Of a DNA stretch of 64,000 nt, positions 25,690-37,479 are shown one piece after another. The stretch is taken from assembly GCA_030549775.1 (NCBI GenBank), contig CM060174.1:12095128-12159127 (forward strand). The letters run 5' to 3'. The notes beneath the pieces were generated by a model that ran no database searches, was not told the DNA's origin, and saw only the letters and a list, made by a program, of their open reading frames with translations. A program made the translations under genes and the position numbers. Numbering within the stretch: position 1 is the first letter of the stretch; the number at the start of each line of letters is the position of its first letter. This stretch comes from Tamarix chinensis. Lineage: Eukaryota; Streptophyta; Magnoliopsida; Caryophyllales; Tamaricaceae.

Positions 25690-26060
25690 TCATGGGAGTC
25701 TTGAAGTTTGTATAGTGGGATTAGGGTTTGTATGGTGGCATAAATGTTCTCATGGTGGTGTTATGGTTTGCATGATGGTATTAATGATGTATGGTGGTAT
25801 TAGGGTTTGCATAGTGGCATTAATGTTCGTATGGGGGTATTGATGATTGCATAGTGGTATTAATGGCTTATGGTGGTATTAGGGTTTGTATGGTGGCCTA
25901 AATGTTCTATGGTGGTACTAATGATTTCATAGTGGTATTAATGGCTTATGGTGGTATTCGGGTTCGTATGGTGGTATTGTGATTTTATGGAGGTATTAAT
26001 GTTGGTATGGCGGTATTAGGGTTTTGCATAGGAGTTAATGATCGTATGGAATCAGGGTTT
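25690..26060 (+). repeat. GGGTTTGTATGGTGG tandem array in LTR B
   Basis: About 14 diverged units of 22-28 bases built on TTAGGGTTTGCATGGTGGTA. This is the plus-strand counterpart of the CATGCAAACCCTA arrays in A, C and D. Several units keep TAGGGTTT, the complement of the telo-box core. Confidence 0.7.
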
Positions 26061-26396
26061 GGAGTGATTAACTCTGGGGCGTTGTGATTAAGAAGGGATG
26101 GAGTAACTAATTGTGACTGTTGAGGATAATTAAGGTTTGGGATGGCTAAGTACGGTGGTTATGGTAAAATAGGGATGAGAGAGGTTAACCACGGGTTGGT
26201 GTGGACAATTAGGGTTGGTTATGACTGCTTAGAGTTGTTTGGCGTTATCATGTGTATCATCGATTAAAGGGTAGTTATGAATGCGGAACTTTATTGGTTG
26301 CGATGTGTAAGGCATAGAGAGAATTATTTATGCATATCCTTGGTGAAAACCTTTTGAATAAGATATGTTAAGACATTAACTACTTACAGAGAAAGA

Positions 26397-26745
26397 TGTT
26401 GAGCCGGACCCAGACCGGTCCACCGGCAAATTATAGTGCCAGGGTATGTTACCCTCGTGACCGGCCCACCGGCTATAATAGTGGCAGGGCATGGCCCTCG
26501 TGACCGTTCCATCAGCTATAATAGTGGGGGATTCCGTGCTCAACAAACCAATCAGAATGATGATAAGACTTGGGAAAGATACGAATATTTACAGTGGAAC
26601 ACCTTGTGAGTCGGGGCCAGACCGGTCCACCGGCAAATAATAGTGGCAGGGTATGTTACCCTCGTGACCGGTCCACCGACGATAATAGTGGTAGGGCATG
26701 GCCCTCGTGACCGTTCCACCGGCTATAATAGTGGGGTTCCCGCAC
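26397..26745 (+). repeat. ACCGGTCCACCGG hairpin array of LTR B
   Basis: Six units of ACCGGTCCACCGG(CA)AATAATAGTGG or close variants in two groups around a spacer at about 26530-26610. Inter-unit hairpins are AGGGTATGTTACCCT (stem 6) and AGGGCATGGCCCT (stem 5), so stem sequence varies while pairing is kept. Confidence 0.8.
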
Positions 26746-27267
26746 TCACACGGACGATTAAAGAATATGTGTGGAATGAACGCATTATTATTAATGAGAA
26801 ATAAGAATGAGTCACCGGAAAGTACTCAAGCCTTACCTTGTGTGTTATAGCATGTTGTCTATATGATTGTGCTACGTACGTTATGTTGTATGATTGTATG
26901 CTTGGCCTTAGCGCACCAACGCCCTTACTCAATATTGGACCCGTACTGATACTACCTTGATTGAATGGGTCCTATGATGATCCACCAATGGTGGGGAGCA
27001 GACCTCCTATGCAGGTTTGATCAGTTACAAATTGTGGGGTGGAAGGCTTGGATTGAGTGAGTAGGCGGTCCGGATATTGGTCCCTTGGGATCTGTTTTAT
27101 TTGGCTATATTTTGTACTATGCTTATTGTTTTGAAACCGTACTCAAAGTTGTATTCCTAAACGATATTTTAACTGTTGTTGACTCGTGGTTTTCGTGAAT
27201 GGTCTATGTTAACTATGGACCTATGTTTTGATGACTCTTACTTAATGATTGTTTAGTTTAGCCTTAG

Positions 27268-27313
27268 CACTTAGTATCGGAACGGTAGGAGTGAACCAGT
27301 CTGGTACTAAGTG
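27268..27313 (+). other. U5 stem-loop of LTR B
   Basis: Arms CACTTAGTATCGG (27268-27280) and CTGGTACTAAGTG (27301-27313) pair over 13 positions with two G-U pairs. The loop is 20 nt. Confidence 0.65.
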
Positions 27314-27908
27314 TGGCGGTAATACCCCCAAGTTTATGGTTTTAATTCTTTCGCTTCCGCTAAAACCCTTGTCTTAAACGAAATTTTTCAGGAGTGAAAT
27401 TTGGGGGTGTTACACCCATCTTCTTTTCTCTTGGTTGTAGCAACAACAAACGCACCACACCCACCACCTTTAGTACAAAGCACCGCATCCCACAACCTTG
27501 CTGCAACAAAATAAACCTAACTCTCCCACCTAGATTTAGATTCCTTCATCAATCCTACCCCCAAGAACCAACATAAACCACCGAATTCTACCCTCCACTT
27601 TTGGCCAAAACAACCAAACACCACCCCCTCCTTCAGCACCAACCATTGAGCCACACTCCACCCTTTTAGCCACTCCCACTTGTGCCACTTTTCTTACTTC
27701 GGCCTCCCTTTTCCATTAAACCACCCTTAGCAATGGCAGGTTATGTCGTTGCTAGCCCTTCCTCTTTGGTAATCCCAAATGAAACCCACCTTGTCGTAAG
27801 GCGACACTTCTTAGTTTAGCTTTTCCCATTTCTTTCACTCCCATTTACCTTATGTTTTCCTTAACTATATCATTACATGCTAATGTGGTTTTTTTAATTG
27901 TTTCTTAG

Positions 27909-27943
27909 GTAATTTATTGGAAATTCTGGAGGAGACGAGATAG
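27909..27943 (+). other. Exon-like block of LTR I
   Basis: Position equivalent of the 62-nt block in B: preceded by a T-run and TTTCTTAG, ends GAGATAG|GTTAAG. It is only 35 nt and lacks the GGAGCGTGCTCC palindrome. Confidence 0.35.
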
Positions 27944-28948
27944 GTTAAGTGTACATAGAGACTGTAACCTTACTTTATAAGGATACTTGTCGTAGTATAG
28001 GGTTTTTGTGCTAAATGTCATATGTGATTATGTGCGATACCATGTTATTGTTATTATGTGGATAAAAGTATGATTTTTAATGCATGACATGAGATATGAT
28101 ATTATATGATGGAAAAATGAGTAAGTTAAGAATTATGTGGTATCGTTACAATAATACTCTATGTGGAAACCCTTGGTGGGATAGATGGTAGTAATATGGG
28201 TAATAAGGTATGATAAGTGAAAAATGAGTATAATAAGGTATATGGTGATAAATGGAGGATTTGTAAATAATGTTGCAAAAATATATAAGATTTGCATGAA
28301 ATAAGGGTTTAGTTATCGATAAGGACATTTTGGTCCATATGGATTTAATATGGTAATCATGGTACTCCAATGTTCCATATCAATTAAAATATGATAATGG
28401 AATTATATGAAGTGTATAAAGTGGTTGTGTATGGCCTAAGTTTAATAAAGTGTGAGAATGACTTGATTTGGGAATACCAATCCTAAAACGGAAAGGTTAT
28501 TATCACATCCGTAAAACGGTAGATTTATGCCATGAAGTTAGGATATTTTGTTAATAGTAGTATTTTGGGAATGTATGTTGAATATGGTAATCATATAAGG
28601 CCTATAGGAAAATTTATAATGTACTTGTTAAATTAGGATTTTATAAGCCTTGGGAATAATAACCCTTGAGATAAGGTTATTATCGCACATGTAAGATCTT
28701 ATATTTAGGCATTGAATTTTAGGTATATTGACAATAATTATATCCAAGGAAGAGGTACTAAGTTTGGTGGATAAAAGAGTAATATAAAAGGAGTTATGTC
28801 TATAATGTGAAATTAGGGTTTATAGGAAATATAAGGGTCTTAACCCTAGAGAATGACCTTATGGCCTTTGTGATGTGTTATACCTACTATAAATGTGTTT
28901 TATATCTATCAAATCATTTATAAATAAGACATGAATTATTTAAAGTAA

Positions 28949-31618
28949 GGCTCTGTTTGATTTAAAGAAAATAATGAGGAAAGAAAAAAATTAGAAGGAA
29001 AATATTTTTATACTGTTTGGTTATTAAGGAAAATTATATAGAAAGAAAATAAGAAGGAAAGAGGTGGGGAAAGCTGTATAAGACCATTTTCCTCACTAAA
29101 ACTTACGGAAAATAAGTAAGCTTTTGAAGAAAATGATTTTGGAAGCTTATTCGATAGTTTACGACTTGCCATCCTTATCAGTTCCTCCTCCTTCAACATC
29201 ACCGAGCTTCTTCTCCTTCTTCGACCTTCCTTGCTCATGGCATGGTTCCAACAACATGGTGTAATCTTTACAGTGCTCATCCGTCAAATTCAACGAAGCT
29301 TCATGTCAATAGACATTCGACTCAACCAACTCCAACTCGATATGCGAATCTATCGACCCGATTTGAATAGGTAAGTTTAATTATCTTTTGATTTGAATTC
29401 AGAACCCTAATTTGATTTTCAATTTGAGGTTCATGGTTTGCGAATTTGGTGATGGGAAATGGGGGATCTATTATTTTTTTTTGTTCCTTTAGGTCAAGAT
29501 TGAGATCTTCATAGCTGTTTACGAATAGTTTGTTTACGAATATTAAAACCTGTAGATCTTCATAGCTGTTTATATTTTAACTAATAAATAACGGATGTCG
29601 ATCATCGTCATTGTTGTTCAGGTCACAAAAGGGATATGCATATGCTTGTATGGACGAAAGGACCTGAACTGGATCCTATCATTCACAGGAAAAGCAAAAG
29701 AAGTTGCCGAGGCAGCAAAAATCCTGCTCGAAATGATCTATGTTGGAAAACCCAAAACCAAACACAGACTGCAAAAGCTCTTCACAACAGGAGAAACCGA
29801 AAAGCTCTCTCATTGCTGGAAAGATCCCACTACCATTTGGTACTTCTAGACAAGACTTGAATGTATGCTCTACTCCAAAATGCAACATGGAAAGAATGCA
29901 GAAAACGATCCAATGGTGCACGAGATCATGACGGTTCTCAGCTTTGATGGTAGTGACCGAGGATAAGCAATATTTTAGATGGGATCAGACACTGTGGGTC
30001 GAGGCAAAAGCGATAATGCAGTAAAAAGCATAGAGAACTGTTCAAACTGAGAATCTGATGCAACGTGAAACTATGCCATTCTCTGTGTTTTATGGGAGCA
30101 AAGAAAACTTCTAAGAGCTTTAAGTCTGGTGTTGCAAAAGATATGAAGCACGGGTTATCTATAATATGAAATAATTTGAATGGTCATTCAGTCTCTAGGG
30201 GTAGTTAAACCCATATTGATCACTTTTGGTGCTTGAGTTAAGGTGTCGCTCCCTTTTTCCTAAATAACTGCACCTCTGATCTAAATTTGAGAGAATATGC
30301 AGCAATTGGCAAGTATACTTGGTATCCAAACTAACAATTGTATTAAATGTGATTAGTTACAACTTGCTCCGATTGTGATGCTATTGGTACTGCCCCTGTT
30401 TGGCAGACTGGCAGCTTCCTATTACCTCCCACCATATTCAGATAAGCGTTCAGACATGAGAGTTTATCTTAGTTGCATCTGTTGTGAATTTCCTATACAA
30501 AGTCTATGATATTGATACCGAATTCTTTCACATGTTAGTTTCTTTATTTATTAATCATGGAAAGATGCCTTTTTTACTTTGTTCTTTAGGAAACCAAATT
30601 GACATACCTTAGAACTGAGTGTTTAAAAAGGCCTGAATGGCATCCTAAGTGTCTGTGTTGTGGTATCTATTCATCTGGCATAAACTTTCCTTCTACTACA
30701 CTTCTCGCTTCAAAATTATTTTTGATTTCTAATATACCATGTAGGTCATGTTTTATACTATGTAGTCTCTGGAGTGTGCCGCTGATCCTTGTGGATGACT
30801 TCAGCTCCTTCGTTTATGAGTTATGAGTTTCTATCATCCTTGTGCATATACCCCAAACATGGAGAAACTATGTACGAAGTTCAGAATATAGACCTTCCAC
30901 AGTGGATATGTTCATGTATGACTTGATTCCCTCTCACCTATAAAGAGAGATGAAGGCAAACTTTGATCATTCAAATTAAATGTGAATTGCTCTTACTCAT
31001 GTTTGAAATGGAAAATAATATGAAATATTTTGTATATTTTTAATTTTTTTTAAAAAAATTATTGTAAGTTTTTTTTATGTAATATTTAAGAATTTTTCTA
31101 AACAAAATTTTACATTAGTATTGAGTTTATAAAGTTTTTATGATTTGTTAATATATAAAGGTATTAAAATAATAATAATAACAAAGTTTCCTTAGAATTT
31201 TCTTTCTAGAAAACCAAACACAAAATATATTTTAAAGTTAATTTTTTTCATTTTTCTTTCAAAAGAAAGTTATTCATGTAATATTTTAGAATAGTTCTAT
31301 AAAAAAAAATTGGAATTAGTATTGATTTTATGGAATTTTTATAAATTTTTTAGAAATTTTATGTACTTTTTTATCAATATAATATTATAATTTTAATTAA
31401 ATATATAAAAATATTTAAATAATAACATTTAACTTTTCTTAGAATTTTCTTTCTATATACCAAACACTAAAAATATTTTCCAAGAATTTAATTTTCCACA
31501 AAATTTTCTCCAACAACCAAACAAAGGAAATAAAATTATATTCTTTCATTTTCTTTCCTTCAATTTTCTTTCCTCTACATTTTCCTTTCCACTTAATTTC
31601 TTCAAACCAAACATACTC
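28949..31618. mobile_element. PIF/Harbinger-like non-autonomous element
   Basis: Imperfect terminal inverted repeats: GGCTCTGTTTGATTTAAAG at the left and, inverted, GAGTATGTTTGGTTTGAAG at the right. They are flanked by TAA on both sides (28946-28948 and 31619-31621), the 3-bp duplication typical of PIF/Harbinger. Subterminal AT-rich parts repeat TTTTCTTTCTA...ACCAAACA (31200, 31447) and its inverse (29015-29045). The centre (29150-30950) has gene-like composition. It includes a frame reading FNITELLLLLRPSLLMAWFQ that ends at a GT (29368-29372), and an 84-codon frame at 29595-29849. I recognise neither as transposase or Myb-like protein, so the core may be captured host sequence. Confidence 0.55.
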
Positions 31619-31649
31619 TAAAAGATCACATGATTCGACTAGAGGTCTT

Positions 31650-32060
31650 TTATGGGCCCGTTCTATCGGACAATAATATTAGCTCAAGAGCATTTTGTCC
31701 TAAGACATCCATTAGTTCGTTCCATCGGATTAAAAATAGTGGGACCCTAAATTCAAAGTGAATACTAATATTATTTGAGACAATTAACCTAATGGATAAG
31801 ATATTGATGATTTAAAGTGGGAGAGTACGTGAGTTAAGACCGAGGTGTTGGGTCAATTCCACCAGACGATAATAGTGGCTCAGGTTTGTTATCCCTAAGA
31901 GGTGCTTCAGACCATTCCACTAGTTTAAGAATAGTGGCTCAGGAGTGTTTTTCCCCAAGAGGTGCTGGGTCTGATCCAATGAACAATAATAGTGGCTTGG
32001 GTGTGTTGTTCTTGAGAGTTTCTTCAGAGTGTTTCATCGATTTAAGAATAGTGGAGTCCC
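31650..32060 (+). repeat. Hairpin array of LTR I
   Basis: Six diverged units of TTCCATCGGATTAAAAATAGTGG type. Inserts such as CTCAAGAGCATTTTGTCCTAAG look like decayed versions of CTCGGG...CCCGAG hairpins seen in H. Confidence 0.6.
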
Positions 32061-32520
32061 TAAACTCAACGTAAATGAAATAATAAATTTTGTTATATCT
32101 AATAAAGAGGCATGTATCAGTAACTACCTTATGGTATTTTTTTCACATGTGTACTTATTATATTCCATGAATGTATATATTTATCTGTATTCTTGACTCG
32201 ACAATATTGTCACCTTACTCGGTATGTAGTAGATGACCCTATGACTGTGTGTAGGTCGATGAGGACCTACACAATGATTTTGTAGCTTATGATACTTTGT
32301 ATGGGGTAGAGTGATGTTTTGTATGAGGGCTTTTAGCATAAAGTCATGTTATCTAGATAATAGTTTTTATTTGTATGCCTTTTTGGACTCTTAGCTCCAT
32401 GGTAACTCTTTTGTTTATATTTTGATATTGTACATAGAGTTAATCTCCAAATTTATATGTATGTTTATAAAAGCTTCTCTCATTACAATTAAATATGATT
32501 TACTTTTAATGGTTTTTTTA

Positions 32521-32567
32521 ATGATTGATCTAAAGATGGTATGGTAAGATAAAATTACATTAATTAT
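32521..32567 (+). other. U5 stem-loop of LTR I
   Basis: ATGATTGATCTAA (32521-32533) can pair with TTACATTAATTAT (32555-32567) at 12 of 13 positions. It is AT-rich, so weaker evidence than the other copies. Confidence 0.4.
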
Positions 32568-33942
32568 GGTGGTAACACCCGGTATTTTGGTTATAAGCTT
32601 CCACTATAAGACTACATTTTTCAGTAATAAAATTTGGGGAGTTACAATTATCCTTCGACCATTTGAAGAAATTTTCATTAGTGCTTAACCAATATTAAGT
32701 TAACCAATAAAGATAATCTATTTAGGCCAATAATTTGAACTACATTATCCTTTTGAAGTTATAGCATACTCATTCTGGTTTTTCCATTAAAACCTTCCAA
32801 AACACTTAGTAAGAATACCATGAACCATTTAATCCACCTAATGGGTTAGTTAATTCATGTCAAGGTGTTTATTATCATCAATAAATAATCATATTATCAC
32901 ATTGTGCATAGTCTCAAAGCATATCAAGTCCAAAAGAACAAAAATAGCATACTCGAACTAGTTTGGCTCAACTAGACCCCAGAGTTCCCTCGAACCAGTC
33001 GATTGATATAATCAGACCAATTGACTGTTATATGAATAGTTGATCAGTTTTGACAAACCGGTTGATGGGTTTAAGGAGAGAGTAACCAAGGTCACTATGA
33101 ACAAACCAATTGATCGACTTGGGCCAACCAATTGACTGTTTTAAGGACTGGTCGATCGGTTTGGCTTAACTAGTTGATCAGTTTGCTTCCAAACAACGCA
33201 TAAAAAACATTTTAACATGATAATAACTCTAAAATTTTACCACATCCAAACCATGGCATGTCATAGCATAATACCAAGATTTAACATGCGCCTAAATTGA
33301 ATTATGCTTCATTTTCAAGAAATCGACCATATTCCTAATAATTCAAGCCATTTTCTAAAAAATCTTAATTAATTCAACATACGTCACTAGAATACCAAAT
33401 TCTAGTGTGGGCGTAAAGATTAACATTTTATAGAGTACACAAACTTACATGTTTATTCATACCACATTTTAAAGGTAAGAATGACTTACTAGAAGCTTAA
33501 CCAACTTTTCCACCAAAAAGGAAACACTCCCTCTCATTACACACCTATACTTCTGTTCTCACACCCCTATACCTCCTCTCTTTTTTCACAATTCCCAAAA
33601 TACCCTTAACTCTCTGTTTGAGCTCTCATTCTCTCCCAGTGCTCTGTCATTCTCTCCCAATCAGATACCAAAATCTAAGCAAATTTATGTTTTTGCTATT
33701 TTAATTATATGTGTAGTATGATTTTGTTGTATATTTGTTAGATTACGTGATAGAACCTGCGAAAGAAATGGGAGATGTACGAATGGGCAACTCGTGCATA
33801 GAGGGAAATGGGCGACCTCATGCGCAAAGGAAGGAGAGCGACAAGAGTAAATGTAACACCCTAAAAATTCACTCTTGAAAATTTTTATTTAAAAGAATAA
33901 TGCGAAAGCTAAAATAGGATTTGGGGAATGTTACTACCACAC

Positions 33943-33981
33943 CTAACACAAGATAAGTGTTCACCATCTATCTCATGCTAG
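33943..33981 (-). other. U5 stem-loop of LTR F
   Basis: Arms CTAACACAAGATA (33943-33955) and TATCTCATGCTAG (33969-33981). In sense CTAGCATGAGATA pairs with TATCTTGTGTTAG over 13 positions with three G-U pairs, although the sequence is unrelated to the arms in B. Confidence 0.6.
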
Positions 33982-34720
33982 ATTCAAGGCTAAAACCCGT
34001 CTAACACAAATTCAAACAACATCTATGACATGAGGATAAACTCCCACAATGAGATATCCACAGTTAGATGGCAAGTGAACAATTCCACTAAACAAAAGCA
34101 TTGTTGAATAAATCGGCAGAAATCTGTGAAATAATCCTGGATTTTGAAAGCTTATCAAAGTAATGGGAAATTAAAATTCAATTAAAAATCCCTTGAAATT
34201 TTAATACAACACTTGAAAACTTCCAAAAATGAATATACAAAAATAAAGACAAATCCTGAGGGATCAAAATTCGGATTGCTTACTCTCTAAATTGAAGCCT
34301 TCAACCAAAAAATAATATCCAATCTCAAATCTGCACGAGAGGTCTACTCCCCACCATCAGTGGATCATCGTAGGACTCATTCAACCAAGGTAGTATCAGT
34401 TCGGATCCAATAATGAGTAAATCACGACTACCTAACTCATGGAAGGAAACATGATATACGTAAGATATTGTAATCTCTAGCTTACAATACTAATGATCAA
34501 TTATACATATGATAAATGCACTATTTCACTTATAAAATAATTCATGCTCAATTATATATGCGATACATACACCATTCTACTTGTATAATAACTCATGCTC
34601 GATTATACCTGTGATACAAACAATAAAATATGAGATCACATATTTATGCTTATGAATACATGACTAGACTTGACAATACAAATGGTACAAGCATGCAAGA
34701 AGTCACAATTGCATGCTATG

Positions 34721-36136
34721 TGATAAGTGTGACTTTTACATCTTATTCCTAAGGTTTATAAGAGTTTTTACCTTTAATTTCAGTCGGAATTCTCCCTTTT
34801 TGTTCTTGTTACTGCCTTTGTGTTGTGAAAATTTGCAGGGTCTCAAGCAATAAAAAAATAATGAAGGATGAAGAAAAATAATAACCTTAAAGGGAGAAGA
34901 AAGGAGAAAAAAGGATCAAAGAGGAGCAAAAGTTAAAGTGGAAAGAGATTTAGAGCTAAAATGTAAATTCTGGAATAAAATGAAAGAAAGAATGCATATT
35001 TAAAGTATATGAGCCTGAAAGAAGTGAAATTTAGACCAAGAAAAGGTCTGAATTGGGAGAATATTTCAACATCAAAGTTTTAGATCTTTTTAATATCTTT
35101 CCAACGCATCCAAAATCGTCTTAATCGAAGTTATGATGAAAAAGTTATGGTCAAAATACGCATCATTGTCAAAGCTGACACATGAAGCCCATCTTTACAG
35201 AAACCCTAGCGATCCACGAGGCGGTAATATAAAAACTCTCATTCTAATATCTCGAGTTAGCCTCCACTCCCTCTCTTTTCTCTCTTCTCTATCCTCTTCC
35301 CCAATTCATCAAGATCTCTCTTGTAAATTAAAGACGGAGGTTCAAGAAGTTAAATTTTTGCAAGAATTTGTGAACATCAAGGGTATTATCTAATGATATT
35401 TTCTTTATCTATGGAATCTCTTATTGTTTTTAATATTCTTGCTATGAATTTGATGGGCTAGATCTTGTGCTAAGGTGAAGGAGAATTTCCCCCGATCCTA
35501 ATGTGTTGAATTATTGCATCCTTTTTTATTCAATTCATAATGTATGTGTTGTGTTATTGATTGATTGACGGATTTTTGAACCACGGCCGGATTCTGATTT
35601 TCGGTGTGGGAAATACCGGTGAGATCAAGAGATAATCCAGTATTAGACCCAATAGCACAACGGGAGATTAAATTGTAGGTCGAGAGACGATCGATTTGAC
35701 CTCTACAACAATAAAGGAGGAAACTTTATAGACTTTAATGCATTACATTCTATTAGACTCTAAGCTAGAGATAGTTAGGGCCATAGATATGTAATAGGGT
35801 GGTTGTGGCTTGAGAAAGCACAACACTTTCTATCCTTGTTGGCATGATTGATTATGATTGTTGAATTATTTTGTGATGTGATCTTCAATTACATGTGAGG
35901 ATCGGGGGCGAGGAACCGAAACCTTAGCTCTTCTATTTATTTGAGTCACTTGAGTGCTATTTTCCTTTCTTTTTAGCTTATTTAGTTATTTTAGCTTACA
36001 ATTTATTATTTCATATCATCTCATAGTCTAGACATAGTTAAGTTCTATCATTGTCCTAGTGGTCATTCACCAATCCTTGTGGGATCAACCTTGACTATTA
36101 CTCTGACCCCGTTCACTTGCGGGTAGGAACGTGTCA
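34721..36136 (+). mobile_element. Solo LTR L (1416 bp, Ty3/gypsy Tat/Athila-like?)
   Basis: Starts TGATAAGTGTGAC, ends GGAACGTGTCA, with perfect duplication CTATG (34716-34720 and 36137-36141). A TATA box (TATAAAAA) lies at 35228. The 3' part reads CACCAATCCTTGTGGGATC and then TTCACTTGCGG, a style I associate with Tat/Athila/Ogre LTRs; lineage is inference. No internal region. It is nested in F. The 86-codon frame at 35133-35393 has no recognised domain. Confidence 0.8.
35228..35235 (+). promoter_or_regulatory. TATA box of LTR L
   Basis: TATAAAAA followed by CTCTC, about 500 bases into the 1416-bp LTR. Confidence 0.45.
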
Positions 36137-36777
36137 CTATGTAACACACACTACCCTAGAAGATAGCATTTTGCATATAAGGCCCACATGCAAATTAAAT
36201 AATAGAATATGTGATAATTGAATATGGACATGTATCATATGGCAACACTATTGTAAGGGAGACATGCATAAGAAACAGAAATATAAAGTCCAAGAGTGAA
36301 AGAGAATAATTAATTATTATATTTCATTATCATGATAACAACCATTTAATTATATTATCTTGAGGATGGAGACTCAAAGAGATCGTAACAACTAATCTAG
36401 TACTCAAACGATACTAGCCCTAGCTGGCCCGCCTAGAAACGTAACCAGACCACCAATAAATAGGACACGTAATCACTTAAGTATGCATACCCCCTATAGG
36501 GTCTAAATATATTGAGACACCTATAGAGTAGAAGATGGTCTCTCAAGACCTCATAAGGCACCCGGAATCACAGAAGAGAAAAACACCGGAATGGTACCAA
36601 GTGAATACCAAACCTAACTTGGATAGCTACCCCAAGTGATACAAGTCCCAACTAAATATATTTCACTTTAAGTGATTAACATTTTATTCAAGGATTTAAC
36701 CAATCATAAATTAGGCCCACATAACAGCAATTAGCTCACTTCCATCAATACAATGAATTTTTATTATTATATCAATT

Positions 36778-37012
36778 TCAGGTGGTATTAAAGCTAAGTG
36801 GAATTAAAACCGATAAATTTCAAGTGGCATTAAAGCCAATCCCGTCCAAGTGCCATTAAAGTCGATCCAGTCTAAGTGCCATTAAAGCTGAACCAATCCA
36901 AGTGGCATAAAAGCCGATCGATTCCAAGGGCATTAAAGTCAAACCAATTCGAGTGGCACTAAGGCCGCATAACTTCAAGTGGTGTTAGAGCCAAATAATT
37001 CCATGGCATAAA
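36778..37012 (-). repeat. 28-bp minisatellite in LTR F
   Basis: About nine diverged units of CAAGTGGCATTAAAGCCGAT plus a short AT-containing tail. It occupies the place of the CCGGTGG array in A to E but has a different sequence. Confidence 0.75.
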
Positions 37013-37479
37013 ATAAAACATAAGGTCTCATGCAATTTCAATCCATACTCAACCCTTCACACACTCACACATATACTATATTCAAGAGTCATACGAACAC
37101 ATGTTCGCATTAAAGCTATAACTCATAGATACATACAATCACCACACAAGAACACAACATACGCTTGACATAATTAAGCAATCAATAAGCATACTCATCA
37201 CCTTCTGCTTCCAGCAGACGTACATCCAACTTCCGCCATAAGTAAAGGTAAGTAATGACTTACCTAAATTTGAAGTTAGCTAAGAAAATTGAGAAAGAGA
37301 GAGAGTTATCGAGAGCTCGACAATCCACGAGAAAGTTTTCCTAGATCGTCGATAGAAATCGAAAAACTAGGTTAGAAACTACCTTATCAATCAATAAGTC
37401 AAATATTATAATAAAATTAACACAAGGAGACACAAACGATCTTTATTGGAAAATATGACCAAAACCCAAGACTCATAAG

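Larger units (their letters stand above)
22686..27414 (+). mobile_element. Solo LTR B
   Basis: Starts TGTAATATCCCAAAATCC, ends TTTGGGGGTGTTACA, with perfect duplication CCCAT at 22681-22685 and 27415-27419. Plus-strand TATA box at 23626-23633. Downstream come a C-rich tract (23650-24230), a candidate donor CCCTAG|GTGG (24230), a (TTA)n-rich 1.1 kb, the 62-nt block (25374-25435), a repeat of GGGTTTGTATGGTGG units (25690-26060), a hairpin array (26397-26745) and the U5 stem. It lacks gag-pol and a primer-binding site. Open frames in the C-rich tract are compositional. Confidence 0.88.
22099..32646 (+). mobile_element. LTR I, enlarged by nested B and a Harbinger-like element
   Basis: Starts TATAATACCCTAAAATTT and ends AAAATTTGGGGAGTTACA, flanked by ATTAT at 22094-22098 and 32647-32651. 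With B (22686-27414) and the element 28949-31618 removed, about 3.15 kb remain, close to H (3.54 kb). The left 590 bases are U3-like with a TATA stretch near 22550 (ATGTGTATATATACCCC, like H and J). It also has an acceptor/donor pair (27908, 27943), a hairpin array (31650-32060) and a U5 stem (32521-32567). No internal coding region, so it is a solo LTR. Its retained duplication dates B and the Harbinger-like element as younger than I. Confidence 0.75.
21063..33846 (-). repeat. LTR-like sequence K, split by LTR I
   Basis: The parts 21063-22098 and 32647-33846 join across I through the ATTAT duplication. The left part holds two ~70-bp similar blocks (CACCCCATAATC...CATACCATGGAAGC near 21560 and 21682). 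The right part has a repeat of GGTTGATCGGTTTG/CCAATTGACTG (32945-33195) and a donor-like block near 33470, in the order seen in F. Neither end is defined. No coding sequence seen. Confidence 0.4.

Noticed and set aside
29595..29931. Three overlapping 60-85 codon frames as Harbinger Myb-like protein
   Set aside because: Looked for Trp-based Myb/SANT spacing and did not see it; identity left open.
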